Source: Cherax quadricarinatus (lineage: Eukaryota > Arthropoda > Malacostraca > Decapoda > Parastacidae). Taken from it: a stretch of DNA of 64,000 nt. The position numbers and the translations under genes are program-made. The stretch is taken from positions 157,501 to 221,500 of the forward strand of contig NW_027195241.1 in assembly GCF_038502225.1 (NCBI RefSeq), read 5' to 3'. Shown here piece by piece: positions 21,426 to 32,371 of this stretch (within the stretch, counting starts at the first letter, position 1; each line of letters starts with the position of its first letter). The notes beneath the pieces are model-generated. The model did no database searches. It was given only the letters and a program-made list of their open reading frames with translations, and was not told the DNA's origin.

Positions 21426-22590
21426 GTGTTCTAGTAATTATTTCAGTATTGTCGAGAAGATTGAGTGAAGATATATGTCGTGTGTTAATTAATTTCTCTC
21501 AGTCAGTGTTCTCACATGTTAGTGTATGGCTTAGTGTCAGTTTTGTGCACAGAAAAGCATCTTTTGCTAGTTAAGTCATGTTGCACCGCATGTACCGCGG
21601 GTGTGTGTAAAGTTTTCCGTGTGTCCAGTGTGGACTGTGGTCAGTCCCCTGTGTAGCACTTTGTGTTGTCACCGGTGTGACCAGCAAATTTGACAGCTGA
21701 TATTACTCAGCCCCCGAGTGACCGAGCCCTCTTGTACAGAAAGCTCTTATGCTCGTCGCTCGTGATGTTCTGCAGAATCGTACCTGCTACGATTCCCATA
21801 GAGATTTGTTTCACTTCATCTCCAGACCTTCAGAATGCAGTTATATGTAGAGAAACAAGTCTGGGACGCTTAGACTAACCTCTGCCATAACTCCAACTGC
21901 CGAGAGAATGACACTCGTCAAGCTGTAGTTAGCCCTGTCGGCAGGCGCTGTGTCAGCCTAGTGTCACAAGCTTCAATGAGCAGCCTGCACTTTGACTGCT
22001 AACTCGCTCACTGCAGTCTGGTGCATGATGTTACAACTCCCAGATGTTTCATCCAGTTATCTCCATCACGACTCACTTCATGACTTACTCCACGCTAGCC
22101 GGCAGTGACAGCCCAGCAACAGTATCAGTCGAGAAGTGACCTCCTGAGTCGCTTGCCAAAAGAAGTCCTGCCCAGTTGCCGAGTTTTGTCAATGCCTCAC
22201 TCGAGGGCACCAGCATGTCGTGCCCCAGGTTGAGTGAAACCTGCAGTGACTCCTACGATGTCTGCTTCACTGTTCCAGAGGAGACCGTACCCTGTTACGT
22301 CACAGCTCAGCCGCAGCGATGTCTTCTGTGTTGCAGTATCTGTCCAGACGCAGGAAGGTGTGCAGTGATGCCCGTCAATGCTCATGGCCTTTGACCACGA
22401 TGTTTAGCACACCCCACATGTTTTTTTCTTCCCTCCCTGTAGGAAGTTTATTTTTCTATGTCCATATGTATATACATGTTTTTTATTTTGTGTTCTATGC
22501 CCTGTTCCTATAAGATAGAGAACGAGTTTTTTTTTACCTCCAGTATTGTCACGTCGGGACGACGTGAGGTCGGTGGCCGTGCGGGTTATT

Positions 22591-22894
22591 TGTGTACAGC
22601 CTGTACTGTCTGCACAGACAGCCTATGCTGTCTGCCAGCTTAGTTCATATTTCATGCCACTAAGGTGCTGCCCTCTGGGCCAGCCCAAAGTGAGTGGGAT
22701 GCTGGGCCCACACTCTCTCACTCACTCAGCGGCCTAGCAGAAAGACACAAGGCCTACTCTCGCTCTCTCCCTCCCTCGGGGGATGGCCTTCCCAGCCATG
22801 GGCACAACACACAAGCCTGTGTACCCACCACGACCTTGCAAAGATGTTTATCCTTTACTCCCTGCTACCAGTATCACCAAATAATATCGTTATA
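22591..22894. repeat. LTR-like direct repeat, right copy
   Basis: It starts 'TGTGTACAGCCTGTACTG' and ends 'ATATCGTTATA', matching 16450-16771 throughout, including 'ggtgctgccctctgggccagcc' and 'agaaagacacaaggcctac'. LINE B sequence resumes immediately after it. Only a 2-bp overlap (AT) of target sequence can be read at the two outer junctions, so the target duplication is unresolved. Confidence 0.7.
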
Positions 22895-24288
22895 ATCCCT
22901 TCCCAAACTATTCTATTTCCTGACTACTCTGTGGCTGAAGAAATACTTCCTAACATCCCTGTGATTCATCTGTGTCTTCAACTTCCAACTGAGTCCCCTT
23001 GTTGATGTCCCATCTCTGGAACATTCTGTCTTTGTCCACCTTGTCAATTGCTCTAAGTATTTTGTATGTCATTATCATGTGTCCCTATCTCTCCTGTCCT
23101 CCAGAATCATCAGATCGATTTCCCTTAACCTCTCCTCGTAGGACATACCCCTTAGCTCTGGGACTAGTCTTGTTGCAAACCTTTGCACTTTCTCTAGTTT
23201 CTTTACGTGCTTGGCTCGGTGTGGGTTCCAGATTGGTGCTCCATACTCCAATATGGGCCTAACGTACACGGTGTACAGGGTTCTGAATGATTCCTTAAGA
23301 TGTCGGAATGCTGTTCTGAGGTTTGCTAGGCGCCCATATGCTGCAGCAGTTATTTGGTTGATGTGTGTCTCAGGAGATGTGCCTGGTGTTATACTCACCC
23401 CAAGATCTTTTTCCTTGAGTGAGGTTTGTAGTCTCTGGCCCCCTAGACTCTACTCCGTCTGCGGTCTTCTTTGCCCTTCCCCAATCTTCATGACTTTGCA
23501 CTTGGTGGGGTTGAGCTCCAGGAGTCAATTGCTGGACCAGGTTTGCAGCCTGTCCAGATCTTCTCATCAGCTTCACATCATCTGCAAACAGGGACACTTC
23601 AGAGTCTATTTCTTCCGTCAAGTCGTTCACAATTACTAGAAACAGCACTGACCTAGGACTGACCCCTGTGGGACTCCGCTGATCACATGCACCCACTCTG
23701 ACACCTCGCCATGTGCCATGACTCGCTTCTGTCTTCCTAACAAGAATTCCCTGATAAATTGTAGTGCCTTCCCTGTTATCCCTGCCTGGTCCTCCAGTTT
23801 TTGCACTAGTCTCTTGTGTGGAACTGTGCAAACGCCTTCTTGCAGTCCAAGAAAATGCAATCCACCCACCCCTCTCTCTCTTGTTTTACTGCTGTTACCA
23901 TGTCGTAGAACTCCAGTAGGTTTGTGACACGGGATTTCTCGTCCCTGAAACCATGTTGGCTGCTGTTGATGAGATCATTCCTTTCTAGGTGTTCCACCAC
24001 TCTTCTGATAGTCTTCTCCATGACTTTGCATACTATACATGTCAGTGACACTGGTCTGTAATTTAGTACTTCATGTCTGTCTCCTTTTGTAAAAATTGGG
24101 ACTACATTTGCTGTCTTCCATGCCTCAGGCAATCTCCCTTTCTCGATAGATGTATTGAATATTGCTGTTAGGAATACACATAGCGCCTCTGCTCCCTCTC
24201 TCAGGATCCATGGAGGGAACATATCCGGCCCCATTGCCTTAAGGTACCTAGGTCACTCAGAAGCCTCTTCACTTCTTGCTCGGTTGTG
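22895..24288 (-). pseudogene. LINE B copy, right part of the interrupted element
   Basis: It continues the ORF2 begun at 16276-16449. From the C-terminal 'SHRVVRK' upward it covers the thumb, palm and fingers, through 'FRDEKSRVTNLLEF', 'NYRPVSLT' and 'MGPDMFPPWILREG', to a 5' truncation near 24288. Frames shift several times (near 23370, 23640 and 23830), and ~65 bp of the region before 'EVSLFADD' are missing near 23560. The truncated 5' end abuts a short 'tgtgtactgtgtactg' stretch and then the 3' end of another LINE B copy. Confidence 0.85.
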
Positions 24289-24302
24289 TGTACTGTGTAC
24301 TG

Positions 24303-24540
24303 TGTACTCACCTAATTGTGTTTGCAGGGGTTGAGACTCAGCTCCTGGCCCCGCTTCTTCACTGATCACTACAAGGTCCTCTCCCTCTCTGCTTCCTGAG
24401 CTTTGTCATACCTCTTCTTAAAACTATGTATGGTTCCTGCCTCCACTACTTCACTTGCTAGGCTATTCCACGTCCTGACGACTCTATGACTGAAGAAATA
24501 CTTCTTAACGTCTCTGTGACTCGTCTGAGTCTTCAGCTAG

Positions 24541-24542
<2 letters not shown>
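24303..24542 (-). mobile_element. LINE B 3'-end fragment (~240 bp)
   Basis: It starts with the LINE B 3' terminus ('tactcacctaattgtgtttgcagggg') and breaks at 'cttcagcta', then runs into (TG)n. It covers only the last ~55 codons of ORF2 plus the 3' UTR. Confidence 0.85.

Positions 24543-24577
<35 letters not shown>
24543..24577. repeat. (TG)n joining two LINE B copies
   Basis: About 17 TG units lie between the truncated 5' end of the previous copy and 'tactcacctatttg', the 3' terminus of the next. Confidence 0.93.
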
Positions 24578-24581
<4 letters not shown>

Positions 24582-25567
24582 CACCTATTTGTACTCACCT
24601 ATTTGTGGTTGCAGGGGTCGAGTCATAGCTCCTGACCCCGCCTCTTCACTGATTGCTACTGGGTCCTCTCTCTCCTTGCTCCATGAGCTTCATCAAACCT
24701 CGTCTTAAAGCTATGTATCGTTCCCACCTCCACTACATCACTTTCTAGGATATTCCACTGCCTGACAACTCTATGACTGAAGAAATACTTCCTAACATCC
24801 CTTTGACTCATCTGAGTCTTCAACTTCCAATTGTGACCCCTTGTTTCTGTGTCCCATCTCTGGAACATCTTGTCTTTGTCCACCTTGTCTATTCCGCGCC
24901 CTCCTATCCTCCAGTGTCGTCAGGCCAATTTCCCTTAACCTTTCTTCGTAGGACAGTCCCCTTAACTCTGGGACTAGGCTTCTTGCAAACCTTTGCACTT
25001 TCTCTAATTTCTTGACGTGCTTGACCAGGTGTGGATTCCAAACTGGTGCTGCATACTCCAATATGGGCCTGACGTAAATGGTGTTCAGAGTCTTGAACGA
25101 TTCCTTACTGAGGTATCGGAATGCTATCCTTAGGTTTGCCAGACGCCCGTATGCTGCAGCAGTTATCTGATTGATGTGCACCTCAGGAGATGTGATCGGT
25201 GTTATACTCACGCCAAAGTCTTATTCCTTGAGTAAGGTTTGCAGTCTTTTGCCACCTAGACTACACTGTGTCTGCGGTCTTCTTTGCCCTTCCCCGATCT
25301 TCATGACTTTGCATTTCGCAGGGTTAAATTCAAGGAGCCAGTTGCTGGACTAGGCTTGTAGCCTATCCAGGTCGCTTTGTAGTCCTGCCTAATCCTCGAC
25401 CGATTTAATTCTCCTCATTAACTTCATATCATCTGCAAACAAGCACATTTCTGAGTCTATCCCTTCCGTTATGTCGTTCACATATGCCAAAAACAGCACA
25501 GGTCCTAGGACTGACCCCTGTGGAACCCAGCTTGTCACAGGCGCCCACTCTGACACCTCGTCACAGG
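24578..25567 (-). pseudogene. LINE B, 5'-truncated copy (RT palm remnant to C-terminus)
   Basis: It is collinear with LINE B ORF2 from 'VSEWAPV' (5' end near 25560) through the region equivalent to the FADD box (near 25430) to the C-terminus at 24656. There is a ~47-bp deletion near 24896, and it has stops and frameshifts. A short (TG)n (25570-25588) follows its truncated 5' end. Confidence 0.85.
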
Positions 25568-25664
25568 GTGCGTGTGTGTGTGTGTGTGGAACTATATGTG
25601 GGTTTATTAAGGGGAATTGTGTGTTGCGGTGTACCTGGAGTTTACCTGGAGAGAGTTCCGGGGG

Positions 25665-27433
25665 TCAATGCCCCCGCGGCCCGGTCTGTGACCAGGCCTC
25701 CTGGTGGATCAGAGCGTGATCAACCAGGCTGTTACTGCTGGCTGCACGCAATCCAACGTACGAGCCACACTCCGGCTGGCCAGATACCGACTTTAGTTGT
25801 TTCTCCAGTGCCTGCTTGAAGACACCAAGGGGTCTATTGGTAATCCCCCTTATGTATGCTCGGAGGCAGTTGAACAGTCTCGGGCCCCTGACACTTATTG
25901 TATTGTCTCTTAACGTGCTAGTGACACCCCTGCTTTTCATTGGGGGCATGTTGCATCGTCTGCCGAGTCTTTTGGTTTCGTTGTGAGTGATTTTCGTGTG
26001 CAAGTTCGGTACTAGTCCCTCTAGGATTTTCCAGGTGTATATAATCATGTATCTCTCCCGCCTGCGTTCCAGGGAATACAGGTTCAGGAACCTCAAGTGC
26101 TCCCAGTAATTGAGGTGTTTTATCTCCGTTATGTGCGCCGTGAATGTTCTTTGTACATTTTCTAGGTCAGCAATTTCACCTGCCTTGAAAGGTGCTGTAA
26201 GTGTGCAGCAATAGTCCAGCCTAGATAGAACAAGCGACCTGAAGATTGCCATCATGGGCTGAGCATCCCTAGTTTTGAAGGTTCTCATTATCCATCCTGT
26301 CATTTTTCTAGCAGATGCGATTGATACAATGTTATGGTCCTTGAAGGTGAGATCCTCCGACATGATCACTCCCAGGTCTTTGACGTTGGTTTTTTGCTCT
26401 ACTTTGTGGAAGGAATTTGTTTTGTACTCTGATGAAGTTTTAATTTCCTCATGTTTACCATTTCGGAGTAATTGAAATTTCTCATCGTTGAACTTCATAT
26501 TGTTTTCTGCAGCCCACTGAAAGATTTGGTTGATGTCCGCCTTGCAGTGTCTGCAATGGAAGACACTGTCATGCAGATTCGGGTGTCATCTGCAAAGAAA
26601 GACACGGTGCTGTGGCTGACATCCTTGTCTATGTCAGATATGAGGATGAGAAACAAGATGGGAGTGAGTACTGTGCCTTGTGGAACAGAGCTTTTCACCG
26701 TAGCCGCCTCAGACTTTACTCTGTTGACTACTACTCTTTGTGTTCTGTTTATGAGGAAATTATAGATCCATCTACCAACTTTTCCTGTTATTCCTTTAGT
26801 ACGCATTTTGTGCGCTATTACACCATGGTCACACTTGTCGAAGGCTTTTGCAAAGTCTGTATATATTACATCTGCATTCTTTTTGTCTTCTAGTGCATCT
26901 AGGACCTTGTCGTAGTGATCCAGTAGCTGAGACAGACAGGAGCGACCTGCTCTAAACCCATGTTGCCCTGGGTTGTGTAATTGATGGGTATCTAGATGGG
27001 TAGCGATCTTGCTTCTTAGGACCCTTTCAAAGAATTTTATGATATGGAATGTTAGTGCGATCGGTCTGTAGTTCTTTGCTATTGCTTTACTGCCCCCTTT
27101 GTGGAGTGGGGCTATGTCTGTTGTTTTTAGTAACTGTGGGACGACCCCCGTGTCCATGCTCCCTCTCCGTAGGATGGTAAAAGCTCGTGATAGAGGCTTC
27201 CTGCAGTTCTTGATGAACACGGAGTTCCATGAGTCTGGGCCTGGGGCAGAGTGCATGGGCATGTCATTTATCGCCTGTTCGAAGTCATTTGGTGTCAGGA
27301 TAATATCAGATAGGCTTGTGTTAACCAAATTCTGAAGCTCTCTCATAAAAAAATAATTTTGATCTTCGACTCTCAGTCTCGTTAGCGGCTTGCTAAAAAC
27401 TGAGTCATATTGGGACTTGAGTAGCTCACTCAT
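25665..27433 (-). pseudogene. LINE A reverse transcriptase, one frameshift
   Basis: Two abutting frames (26495-27433 and 25665-26498) together carry a full RT. Motifs include 'NYRPIALTFHII', 'GQHGFRAGRSCLSQLLDHYD', 'VIYTDFAKAFDKCDH', 'SSVPQGTVLTPILF' and 'FFADDTRI', then thumb and C-terminal segments ending 'EAWSQTGPRGH'. Relative to copy 1, seven bases (within 'cctggagcctt') are missing near 26541, which shifts the frame just after the FADD box. Otherwise the domain is well preserved. Confidence 0.88.
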
Positions 27434-27652
27434 TTCCTTGCTGTCATCTGTGTAGGACCCATCTTGTTTGAGTAGGGGCCCAATACTGGATGTTGTTCTC
27501 GACTTTGATTTTGCATAAGAAAAGAAATACTTTGGGGTTCTTTCGATTTAATTTATGACTTTAAGTTCTTCCCACGATTCCTGACTCCTATAAGATTCCG
27601 TTAGCTTAAGTTCGATGTTTGCTATTTCTCTGACCAGTGACTCCCTACGCAT

Positions 27653-28668
27653 TTAAGATATGTTGGCCTCTTTTAGCTGCTCTGTTATTCTTTTCCGTCG
27701 CCTGTAAAGGGAGCGCCTGCTTCTTTCTATTTTACATCTACTTCTCCTTTTTCTTAAAGGAATAAGCCTTGTGCATACATCGAGTGCCACCGAGTTAATC
27801 CGTTCTAGGCATAAGTTGGGGTTTGTGTTGCTTAGTATATCTTCCCAGCTTATATCGTTTAGGACTTGATTTACTTGGTCCCACTTCATGTTCTTGTTAT
27901 TGAAGTTGAATTTGGTGAAAGCTCCCTCGTGACTAATCTCATTTTGTCTGTCTGGGGTTCTGCGCATACATGTCTGAACCTCGATTATGTTGTGATCTGA
28001 GTATATTGTTTTTGATATGGTGACATTTCGTATCAGATCATCATTGTTAGTGAAGATGAGGTCTAGTGTATTCTCCAGTCTAGTAGGCTCTATTATTTGC
28101 TGGTTTAAATTGAATTTTGTGCAGAGATTTAAAAGCTCGTGTGTGTGTGAGTTTTCATCAGAGCTGCCTCCTGGTGTCATTACTGCAACAACATTATTTG
28201 CTAAATTCCTCCATTTTAGATGCCTCAAGGTGAAATCCCCCAGGAGCAAGATGTTGGGGGCAGGAGCTGGCAGATTTTCCAGACAGTGGTCAATTTTTAA
28301 CAGCTGTTCCTGGAATTGCTGGGACGTTGCACCGGAGGCTTGTAGGCTACCACAATGACTAGGTTTTTTTTTCTCGATCTTTTCTGCTAAAACTTCCACT
28401 ACATCATTTGAGGCATTAAGCAGTTCTGTGCACACAAGTGACTCTGCGATATACAGGCCAACCGTCCCCCCTTTTGCCTGTTCACTCTGTCACATCTGTA
28501 TAGGTTGTAACCTGGGATCCATATTCCGTTGTCCAAGTGATCCTTTATATGGGTCTCTGTGAAAGCCGCAAATATTGCATTTGCCTCTGCAAGCAGTCCA
28601 CGGATGAAAGGTATTTTGTTGTTCGTTGCTGGCTTTAGACCCTGTATATTTGCAAAGAAGAATGTCAT
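27653..28668 (-). pseudogene. LINE A endonuclease domain, frameshifted
   Basis: The upstream frame (28399-28668) reads 'FFFANIQGLKP' and 'FTETHIKDHLD' (catalytic Asn and Glu motifs). The downstream frame (27653-28435) reads 'NILLLGDFTLRHLKW', 'TLDLIFTNND' and 'YSDHNIIEV' (Asp and His motifs), followed by a basic linker rich in Arg. The frames change near 28420. The stretch 27434-27652 is linker with a stop codon. Confidence 0.82.
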
Positions 28669-28860
28669 CGGACTGGTGGTATTGTTGGTACTGGGGGGGG
28701 GGATTTTTTTCCGGCATTAGTATCTGTATCTGTTGGTTTGGAGTGGAGGCCATCGACTGTGGTTCCACTCCAGAAATGGCTGGATTTGGCGTACGATTTC
28801 CGCCATTTCCTGCCAGTATGAGTGTGAATATGGAGTTTACAGTGTTCCCTTAGCTGACTT

Positions 28861-29398
28861 ACCTGGCCACATTCCCTCCTATGGCCTGACCCACACCTAC
28901 CTGCTATTCTGCATCCTCTATGCTACTACTTCCAACTAGTCTTATAGAATCCTGTCTCGCCATATTCTATAAATTACCAATTGCTATTCGTTACTGAGTA
29001 CTAGGAGTACTCAGTAAGGAGTACTCCTAGTACTCAGTGGACCGTTCACAATCAGCTTGGCGGTTAACTGGAAATCAAAACCCACAACCCACAACCATGC
29101 ATAGGTGAATACTTGTGAAGCAGCCTGTAGATTGTCCAGCTCGATGTGATGTTCTGGTGCATATCCACCTCCGTTTCTTCTCAATATATAATGTACCCTA
29201 TTCACTGTATTTCTTTCACTGGTCACACATTTGTTTCTCTTTATTATCTTTCTTGGGTGACATGTGGCAACGTTGCCTGGAACACACTACTGCCAACTCT
29301 GAATGCGCCACCAAGTATCACTTTCTAGTTCACTAATAAAACTGTGGCTCTCCCAACACTTATGTGGCCCAGAGCAAATTGTAAATCGCTTCAAGGAT
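28861..29398. other. Unassigned DNA containing a perfect hairpin
   Basis: Nothing coding was recognised between LINE A copy 2 and the next (TG)-rich tract, apart from the inverted repeat at 28993-29038. Confidence 0.5.
28993..29038. repeat. Perfect 20-bp inverted repeat with 6-nt loop
   Basis: The arm ACTGAGTACTAGGAGTACTC (28993-29012) is followed by the loop AGTAAG and then the exact reverse complement (29019-29038). Each arm is itself nearly self-complementary (GAGTACT-AGG-AGTACTC), so the site could fold as one long hairpin or two small ones. Confidence 0.9.
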
Positions 29399-29560
29399 TG
29401 TGTATGTGTGTGTGTGTGTGAGTGTGTATGTGTATATGTGTGTGTGTGTGTATGTATATGTATGTATGTGCTTGTGTGCATGTTTGTGTGTGTTTTTGTG
29501 TACTTATACATGCGTGAGTGCATGTGCTCGTGTGTGTCTGTACGCTCATGTGCGTATGTG
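29399..29560. repeat. Imperfect (TG)n/(TATG)n tract at the 3' end of a LINE B copy
   Basis: TG-rich sequence with many TA, GC and CA interruptions runs into 'tactcacctatttgtggttg', a LINE B 3' terminus. The decay suggests an older tract than those at 5203 and 12900. Confidence 0.85.
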
Positions 29561-30412
29561 TACTCACCTATTTGTGGTTGCAGGAGTCGAGACTAAGCTC
29601 TGGCCCCGCCTCTTCACTGACCGCTACTAGGTCCTCTTCCTGCTCCATGAGCTTTATCATACCCCGTATTATAACTATGTATGGTTCCTTCCTCCACTAC
29701 GTCACTTTCCAGACTTCCACTTCCTGGCAACTCTGTGACTGAAGAAATATTTCCTAACATTCCTTTGAGTCATCTGAGTCTTCAACTTCCAAGTGTGACC
29801 CCTTGTTTCTGTGTCCCATCTCTGGAACATCCTGTCTCTGCCCACCTTATCTATTCCTCGCAATATTTTATACGTCGTTATCATGTCTCCCTAACCCTTC
29901 TGTCCTCCAGTGTCGTCAGTCCGATTTCCCTCAACCTTTCCTCGTACGACATTCCCCTTAGCTCTGGAACTAGCCTTGTTGCAAACCTTTGCACTTTCTC
30001 TAACTTCTTGACGTGCTTGACCAGGTGTGGGTTCCAGACTGGTGCTGCATACTCCAGTATGGGCCTAACATACACAGTGTACAGTGTCTTGAACGATTCC
30101 TTATTAAGGTATCGGAACGCTATTCTCAGGTTTGTCAGGCGCCCATATACTGCAGCAGTTATTTGGTTGATGTGTGCCTCCGGTGACGTGCTCGGTGTTA
30201 TGGTCACCCCAAGGTCTTTCTCCCTGAGTGAGGTCTGAAGTCTTTGTCCACCTAGCCTATACTCTGTCTGCGGTCTTCTTTGCCCCTCCCCAATCTTCAT
30301 GACTTTGCGTTTGGCAGGATTGAATTCGAGAAGCCAGCTTCTGGACCACATGTCCAGCTTGTCCAGGTCTCTTTGCAGTCCTGCCTCATCCTCATCCTGT
30401 TATATGCGCCTG
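29561..30412 (-). pseudogene. LINE B copy, left part (3' end), interrupted by the LTR retrotransposon
   Basis: It reads LINE B ORF2 C-terminus and thumb up to 'WSRSWLLEFNPAK' and 'DEDEAGLQRDLDKL', with a frameshift near 29884. Near 30395 the sequence jumps over ~224 bp (equivalent to 6130-6353 of copy 1, including the FADD box) to 'ctgttatatgcgcctg', where the LTR element enters. The remainder of the same copy is at 37608-39454. Confidence 0.88.
30408..30412. repeat. Target site duplication GCCTG (left)
   Basis: GCCTG directly precedes the left LTR and is matched exactly by 37608-37612 after the right LTR. Five base pairs is the length usual for Ty3/gypsy integrases. The uninterrupted target aligns with LINE B ('gcctgatcttccag' against 'gcttggtcctccag'). 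Confidence 0.92.
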
Positions 30413-31483
30413 TGTGAAGGCTTACTCAGCCCTGTAACAACTTCAGTCAGTATTACTCAGGCTGGCTCCTCCTCAGGAAAATTAATGAATACAAAAAGAA
30501 CAAAAACTGACAAATATAAACACTTTATTATTTAGGAAATATGAAATATAAAACACTTAAATATGAAATACTGATCCTACATGAAAGAAAATGAAAAATT
30601 AAAAATATAAATGATATCTGAATTCAACGCTAAAAACTTGGGTGTCTGGTGTTGGTGACACTGCGTATTGTTGCAATAGAAGCCGTTGCTAATGATGTGG
30701 GGGGGGGGAGGTCGCAGTTGGTGCAACCCACTGGCTCGTTCTAGTGGCCGTAAGTAATCTTTCCCGATGACAGGAGATCAGGTTCTTGGCCGCTGTAATG
30801 AAGAGGGGTTATGTCCTGATTCTTCATACAAGTGCACAGGCAAGTAAATCCAATATGGGACGTCTCCAGGACGTTAGTCCGTCTCCTTCAGTTTTTCTCG
30901 TTGATTGACAGGTGACCCTCTCTGTCATCCAAGCTGAAAAGATAGACAGGTTACCCACTGCTTAAATGATCACTCTCCATGATAAGTACAATACCTAAAA
31001 GACGTGGTGATTATTACAACAGTCAACTTAGAGCAAGGCTGAAAAGACTAAGTTTATTATTGGTCCAAAGTGAAGCTTTCAACCAATAAATCCACTAGAA
31101 TACAAGGCAGGCATGTACTTACAGTAGTGTTGGGAGCTGTGAGTCGAGTGATTTACTGTTTGACCAGAGCCCCACACGTCACCTTTCGGGGGGGGGAAGA
31201 GGGAGGGGAAGGGATAGTGGGAGCTAGACTGACCCTACGTTAACAAGCAGCCGGCAAACAAACTATCACTTTAGGGGTGGAGGAAAAAAGGTGGGAATAG
31301 TGGGAGCTTGACTTACCCTACCTTAACAAGTAGCCGGCAAACAAACTATCACTTTAGGGGTGGGGGAAAAAAGGCAGGAATAGCGGGAGCTTGACTTACC
31401 CTACCTTAACAAGTAGCCGGCAATGAAACTATTGTTACTATATATTCCCTCGCTACTCCTATCTATTGAACTTTTCCCTCACA
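30413..31483 (-). repeat. 3' LTR (1071 bp)
   Basis: It begins TGTGAAGG and ends CCTCACA on the plus strand (TG...CA, with TGTGA/TCACA inverted ends). It matches 36537-37607 base for base except for scattered substitutions and small indels. Inside is a repeated G-rich block, 'ctatcactttaggggtgg', in two or three tandem units near 31260-31400. Confidence 0.95.
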
Positions 31484-31492
31484 CTCCCCCAT
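31484..31492 (-). other. Polypurine tract
   Basis: On the element strand ATGGGGGAG lies immediately upstream of the 3' LTR. RNase H cleavage at such a tract primes plus-strand DNA in LTR elements. Position and composition fit; the exact ends are inferred. Confidence 0.7.
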
Positions 31493-31577
31493 ACCAAGAC
31501 TTATAGTCAAGGAATATAAGAAGAACAGGCGAGGAAAAAGTTCTAACATGTGGAAGTCGCGTAATGCAAGAAATCTG

Positions 31578-31995
31578 CTACTGACTGTCACGACTTAACC
31601 AGTCAGAGAAATAATTGGATGAACCATTGATATACACAATATGGAACTTAAAATCCTGGAGTGCCAATTTCCACCTCAAGAGGCGACTGTTGGTTCCCTT
31701 AAAAGTTTCTAGGTATATCAAAGGTTTGTGGTCTGTTTCTAAAATGAATTCTTTTCCCAGCAAATAAAATTTAAGTTTGGAGATACCCCACACAAGGGCT
31801 AAACATTCCTTTTCTATGGTGGAGTATCTCGTTTCTGTGGGAAGGAGTTTCCGGCTTAGGAAGCATACAAGGAAGGGAGTACCATAATGGTATTGTAGTA
31901 ATACCGCAACTAAGCCAGTATTGGAGGCATCAGTTCTTAAGCAAAATGTTTTATTAATATCTGGAATCTTACGTATAGGGTCTTTCGAAAAGATG
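31578..31995 (-). pseudogene. LTR element RNase H domain
   Basis: One continuous minus-strand frame reads 'FCLRTDASNTGLVAVLLQ', 'YSTIEKECLALVWGI' and 'ILETDHKPLIYL', then 'LLRWKLALQDFKFHIVYING', ending at 31578. These carry the expected Asp, Glu and Asp of gypsy RNase H. It is out of frame with the upstream RT because of a small indel near 31995. It is the last coding domain before the polypurine tract, so integrase does not follow it. Confidence 0.85.
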
Positions 31996-32371
31996 CTTTT
32001 TTAATCTCATTAAACTTTTCCCGACCTATGTCGGAAAGTTCAAGAGGTTCCTTCACAGACTTTTTAAGGAAGTTGGATAAGATGCCTGTAAGATCAGTAA
32101 GGTTCAGGATAAACCGTGCATAAAAATTTACAGAACCAAGAAAACTACGCATGAGCTTCTTGGTTTTGGGGAATTTAAATTCTAATAAAGCTTTGATCTT
32201 ACTGGGGAGAGGCTGCAGAGTGTTATTAGAAAGTATCAGTCCAAGATATCTAATCTTGTTATACCCAAGGAAGCATTTCTTTGGCTTGGCAGTGAGGCCA
32301 TGCGAGCGTAACCTACGCAAAACTGATGTTAATGTTTGGATATGTTCGCCCCATGTGGATGTCATTACCTA
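31937..32371 (-). pseudogene. LTR element RT, C-terminal part after the stop codon
   Basis: After an in-frame TAG at 32369-32371, the frame continues 'VMTSTWGEHIQTL', 'GLTAKPKKCFLGYNKIRYLG', 'LPSKIKALLEFKFPKTKKLM' and 'SFLGSVNFYARFI', the conserved gypsy RT thumb and connection. The last ~20 codons of the open frame are shifted relative to RNase H. Confidence 0.87.

Larger units (their letters stand above)
20462..22590 (+). mobile_element. Internal, non-coding part of the LTR-like element
   Basis: From the end of the LINE C tail to the right LTR-like repeat, no gag or pol motif is visible in any frame; the longest frame (20613-21248) is low-complexity. It holds a 17-bp tandem repeat (20968-21139) and a dense cluster of TGACGTCA-like palindromes (21225-21425). 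A G-rich stretch, 'cgtcgggacgacgtgaggtcggtgg', precedes the right repeat, at the place expected for a priming tract. The picture fits a non-autonomous LTR retrotransposon that relies on another element's proteins. Confidence 0.55.
25632..28860 (-). mobile_element. LINE A, copy 2 (endonuclease and RT, degraded)
   Basis: The 3' end lies at 'tacctggagtttacctgg' (25632). The element extends on the minus strand through the RT (25665-27433), a linker and the endonuclease (27653-28668), with leader or ORF1-tail sequence to about 28860. It is the longest LINE A copy and the reference for copy 1 (3128-4735) and the 3' fragment at 46096-46380. The 3' ~250 bp shared by all three copies encodes the protein C-terminus rather than a UTR. 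Confidence 0.88.
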
